Below, one piece after another: positions 58,800-64,000 of a DNA stretch of 64,000 bases. The stretch's first letter is position 1. Each line of letters begins with the position of its first letter. The notes under the pieces were generated by a model. It was given only the letters and a program-made list of their open reading frames with translations, had not been told where the DNA came from and ran no database searches. The DNA comes from Chlorocebus sabaeus. Taxonomy: Eukaryota > Chordata > Mammalia > Primates > Cercopithecidae. The position numbers and the translations under genes were made by a program. The stretch is from contig NC_132915.1 of NCBI RefSeq assembly GCF_047675955.1, positions 19,945,766 through 20,009,765 of the forward strand. Direction: 5' to 3'.

Positions 58800-60186
58800 A
58801 TTAGTATTAGTGCTTTGTGAACTTCCTCAAGGTCGTATTTTTACTCTATGTTACTTGTTAAGTTCCTAGATAATACATTTGTAAAAGTGAACAGCATCTT
58901 TCCAGCCCTCTACTTGCACATTTCCTTGGCGTTCTGAATTAGAAACAGGGCAGTCATTCTCTCTAAGAGGGCCAGTGGCAGGTGGGGGCAGCTCACATAT
59001 ACGAGTTCTTCCTAAGTTACACATTCATTTGTTTTGGACTTGCTTATTGGTTGTCACTGTCTTCCACCACAAGCACCTTCTTTTCTTGCATCTCAGACTA
59101 ATTCTTCTTGGTTTCAGTATTTATTCAGTCAGCTGAAAGTTGCTAATTTAGGAATACCAGGATAAGCAAGAAAAACTCTTTACCTGTGAGTAACTCATGG
59201 ATTAGAAGAAACAGACAGGTATAACAGAGTGAGATGCTGACAGGGTTCCAGCAGTAGCGAAAGATGGGTCTAACTGACAAGGGGTGGAGATGCTTCCTTA
59301 GAAGAGATGCATTTGAAAAAGAAATGACCTAATTTTGCCTAGGGTGAGAGACGGCATTCCTGGAAGATGGAACGGCATGCACAAAGGCATGGAGGCAGGA
59401 GGTAGGGAGAACACAAAATTCCATTTGTCTGGAGTTCCAGGAGAGTGATGTGAGACGAGGCTGCTGTGCACATCTGTAGGCCTGGGGAGCCCCCCAGGTG
59501 ACTCTGTGCTCTCACTCTTCTCTGTAAGGAAGCAGGAAGGGGTAGGTTCAGATTTCAGGGTCTCAGTTTTACTTCTTTCTACTAGACTACAGCTCTACCG
59601 AAAGTCTGGAACTGTCTCATTATCTGAATCCTCACTGCCTGGTACAGGAGCTGGTACGGACCCAGTGGACATTCAGAGGACTATCAGACAATTAGTTCAC
59701 CCTCGTAGCCACACTTGGCAGATATCTGAAACTCAGGTCCAGTCTGCACTCTTGTCTTCAAGAAGAATAAAATAAAATTGCAGCTTTTTTGAAATAACTT
59801 AGGAAGATAAATATTCTCTTTTATTAAGAACTCTTTTCAAAACTACCCCTTCCTGGAAAGATGTTTCAAATGGATTAATATCTTAAAATTATTATTATTT
59901 TACTTCCCAGATTCTACAGATAAGAAAGATAGAGATGAATACAACATAGAAGTATAAAAACGATTAACTTGTGATATCCCAGTTTTCTATTTCTTACCAG
60001 TGGCTGATGCTCATTAACAACTTTAGGATTTTGATTATTTTAAAATAATTTTGGATAAGTGTGAATGTCATCAAAGAAATAATTGCATGTTAGAGTCGGG
60101 TGATCCTTTTGAGCTTATTCTGGCTCATCCCTCTCATCTTATAGTTAAGGAAAGTGGAGACTAAATAACTTTACGTTAAGTTGCCC
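58800..60186. other. Mostly unique sequence with an L2-like patch
   Basis: About 59160-59480 (CATTCCTGGAAGATGGAACGG, GCACAAAGGCATGGAGGCAGG) resembles ancient L2-type sequence. The plus-strand frame 59506-59775 is not supported as a gene. Confidence 0.45.
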
Positions 60187-60196
60187 CAAATTTTCT

Positions 60197-60507
60197 TTAC
60201 TTTTTTTTTTTTTTTTTTTTTGAGACAGGGTTTGGCTCTTGTTGCCCAGGCTGGAGTGCAATGGCATGATCTTGGCTCACCACAACCTCCACCTTCCGGG
60301 TTCAAGTGATTCTCCCGCCTCAGCCTCCCAAGTAGCTGGGATTACAGGCGTGTGCCACCACACCCAGCTAATTTTATATTTTTAGTAGAGACGGGGTTTC
60401 TCCGTGTTGGTCAGGCTGCCTGGTCTCGAACTCCCGACCTCAGGTGATCTGCCCGCCTCGGCCTCCCAAATTGCTGGGATTACAGATGTGAGCCACTGGA
60501 CCCGGCC
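60197..60507 (-). mobile_element. AluS with perfect 10-bp target-site duplication
   Basis: Reverse Alu with an extra GCCTG inside (CAGGCTGCCTGGTCTCGAAC). CAAATTTTCT repeats at 60187-60196 and 60508-60517. Confidence 0.95.
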
Positions 60508-60619
60508 CAAATTTTCTAATAGACAATGAAAATCAACCAAACAGCCATGACTCAGAGCAAGTTACCTTTTTGATGTGTGTCCCTTTAGTCTCTTAAAAAT
60601 ATGTATGTGTATTCTCATA

Positions 60620-60990
60620 CTAAAACTTATCATACTCTTTATATTTTTGGATCTTGCCTTTTTCATTCAATGTACTTTGAGGATTTTCTCCAAATTTATT
60701 CACATGTTTATTACTCACATATCCACATATTTCATGGCTCCAAAATATCTCATTGTATGGATAAACCATAATTTAAGTTGACCTCTTCCATGCTGTTAGG
60801 CATTTAGGTTGTGAGTTTTTGTTGTTGTATTGGCAATAAAACCTTTGCATAAATCATGAGGCTTCTTTCTAGTTATTTCTTAAGGGAGAAATTACTGGTT
60901 TGACCAAAGAGGATGGACATGTCTAAGGCTTCAGATATATACTGCCAAGCTGACTAGCCCAGGGAAGTTGTACAAATTTGCCATAATCAA
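60620..60990 (-). mobile_element. Old L1M fragment
   Basis: TTTTTCATTCAATGTACTTTG, TCATTGTATGGATAAACCAT and GAAATTACTGGTTTGACCAA are the reverse of old L1 3' sequence. Confidence 0.65.
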
Positions 60991-61929
60991 TATGTTTCAC
61001 AACATTCTTAAAATCTTATCAACTTTAAACCTAATAGGTCAGTGTCAGTAATTCCAGTTAACATAAGAGTTCAAATTTGCCCTAGTTTTAATCATTTTTA
61101 AAAATTTATAATTTTTAAATGATAATAATTATGATGCAACCATGACTTTGAGAAGCCAAGAGATCTTATTCTCAAATTGTAAATGAATCCGTAAGCGCTA
61201 AGAGAGAAGAAACAGGCTATTAAATGGCCAAAGATCAAATGTGAAATGTCCAGGAGTTTTCCTGTAGGGGTCACTGTTACCGTCAATTTATGCCTGCAAT
61301 AAAACTAAAATAGTCACACATTAAAGAATGTATGCACATTTTTAATGTCTGATTCCTCTACATTTCTTAAACTGCAAAATAATAAGAACACGCAGCCAGA
61401 TAGCATCGCGATACCAACTTCTTTATATAATGACACATACCATTCCACTCAATGTGCTCCTCAGTTTGAATTGATAAAATACTTGCTACTCAAATGAAAG
61501 GCACTTATGCCTGCTCTTAGTAGAGGAAGCATTATCTAATTGCCTAACGCCCCATTAGCATAAACCTATACTGACTTGAGAAGAAAAGAACGTTCATTGC
61601 TGTGGCCAATAGGATCCCCTCTCTCCACCTTCCCTTTTCTGCATCAAAATCTACACAGACAAAAGTCAGATGTTGTAATATGCATTTTATCGTGTCACTT
61701 AAGTACAAGAAGTGCTTTTTAATTTTAAGTTTTTATTAATGCTGCTCAAACTTGACCCTGATGTTCCAGGATCCTGGCCAAGGTGTCAGTGAGGACACAA
61801 TCGCAAGGCGGCTGTTAGGTTTAGGGGCTGGGCAGGAAACTTGCCAGGTGCTACCAGGAACGTGTCAGCCCTTTCTACAAAGCAGGTGTCTTTCCCATCA
61901 TAAAATGCAAAGCAATCAGCAGTTCCCTT
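60991..61929. other. Unique sequence upstream of the GNA14 CpG island
   Basis: Repeat-free and AT-rich, with a homeodomain-like TAATTGCC ... CATTAGCA cluster (about 61536-61561) and a CCAAT motif near 61603. Could hold upstream regulatory sequence, but nothing here shows function. Confidence 0.45.
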
Positions 61930-62599
61930 TCTCCCCAGCCCCCTCGTCCGGAGGCCGAGAGGATATTTACCCTGGGTTCTTGCAGTTCTCTTATAATTGA
62001 ACCCAGCGGCGGCTCCTTCTCCGAGCTCAGAGCCACCAGGCTCAGGCCCAGCCACACTTTACAGGCAAATTGCCGAGCTGACCAAGCTGGGCCAAGGCCA
62101 AGCTGGGCCGGGGCGTCCAGGAAGCGGAAGGAGCCCGTCTAGGAAACCCGGGTGTGCGTGGTGGTGAAGCTAGTGGGCAAGCTTCCACTTCAGGTCCGGG
62201 TAGAGACCTGGGGCTTTGCGTCTCGCAGCAGACGCTTGGCGCCGCTCCTCTTCCAGCCTGCTGCCGCCTTCTCCGAGCGAGTGAGTTGGCGAAACTCACC
62301 TGTCGGAACCCGGGGCCTGGCTGCCAGAGCGCGCAGGTTACAGCAAACTTCGGCCGGGACGCCACAGCCAGGGAGGCGAGTGTGGGGGCTGCTCCCCGAG
62401 AAGCCAGCTCCCACCCCCTGCTGGTCCCCTTTCACTTCCAGGCGCCTTCGGCTTGGGGTGCCTAGAAGGCCAAGTCCGGCAGACGCCAGGGCTGCAGGTT
62501 CGAGACGCTCCGCCTCCTCCTGCCACTTAGAGCCACAAGCGCTAGCGGGAACCTTTCCACTTGGTCTTAGTCTGCGGTCACTGCTGAGGTTTTCAGAAC

Positions 62600-64000
<1,401 letters not shown>

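Overview
This is primate nuclear DNA. The content is a dense Alu, L1, MaLR and MIR landscape with one protein-coding exon, at 63085-63208. Its 41 residues plus a split glycine codon are recognisable as exon 1 of GNA14, the G-protein alpha subunit of the Gq family. It sits in a CpG island, has a strong Kozak start, and ends at a GTGAGT splice donor. In primates GNAQ lies upstream of GNA14 in the same orientation. The repeat-free, AU-rich first 3.75 kb, with several AATAAA signals and Pumilio-type motifs, is therefore most simply the end of the GNAQ 3' UTR. This last point is inference. The window would then be the GNAQ-GNA14 intergenic interval.

The species group can be read from one young AluY (21241-21524). 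It carries changes typical of the Old World monkey AluYR lineage (a TAAACCC block, and CTGGCCAC where human AluY has TTGCGCCAC) and a 44-nt A-tail. I therefore favour an Old World monkey (macaque, baboon or relative) over human.

Layout: 1-3750 probable GNAQ 3' UTR; 3751-7555 unique sequence with a (TG)n and a perfect 35-bp tandem duplication; 7556-9123 Alus and a polypurine GGA tract; 9450-12020 two copies of an old L1 5'/ORF1 segment; 13340-13590 MIR; 13910-32990 one large nested retroelement stack. In that stack a full-length old L1 is split by a second full-length L1. The second L1 is split by a complete THE1 provirus and by the young AluY. A solo THE1 LTR, itself split by an Alu, and several Alus and L1 tails also lie in the outer L1. 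From 33.0 to 61 kb there is unique sequence with scattered Alus, MIR/L2, MER5A-like, Tigger-like, MLT1, ERVL-type and L1M remnants, a 51-bp minisatellite and a (GATA)n tract. From about 61.9 kb to the end is the GNA14 CpG-island promoter, exon 1 and the start of intron 1.

I see no new gene system. No other open reading frame looks like a real gene. The observations worth a second look are structural: the nested stack; an inverted duplication that carries an Alu/flank junction (49009-50204); a 36-bp templated insertion (35946-35981); a perfect 17-bp hairpin (58753-58790); a six-unit 51-bp minisatellite; and a 1.18-kb ATG-free stretch ahead of the GNA14 start. Repeat subfamily names come from remembered consensus sequences and were not checked with software.
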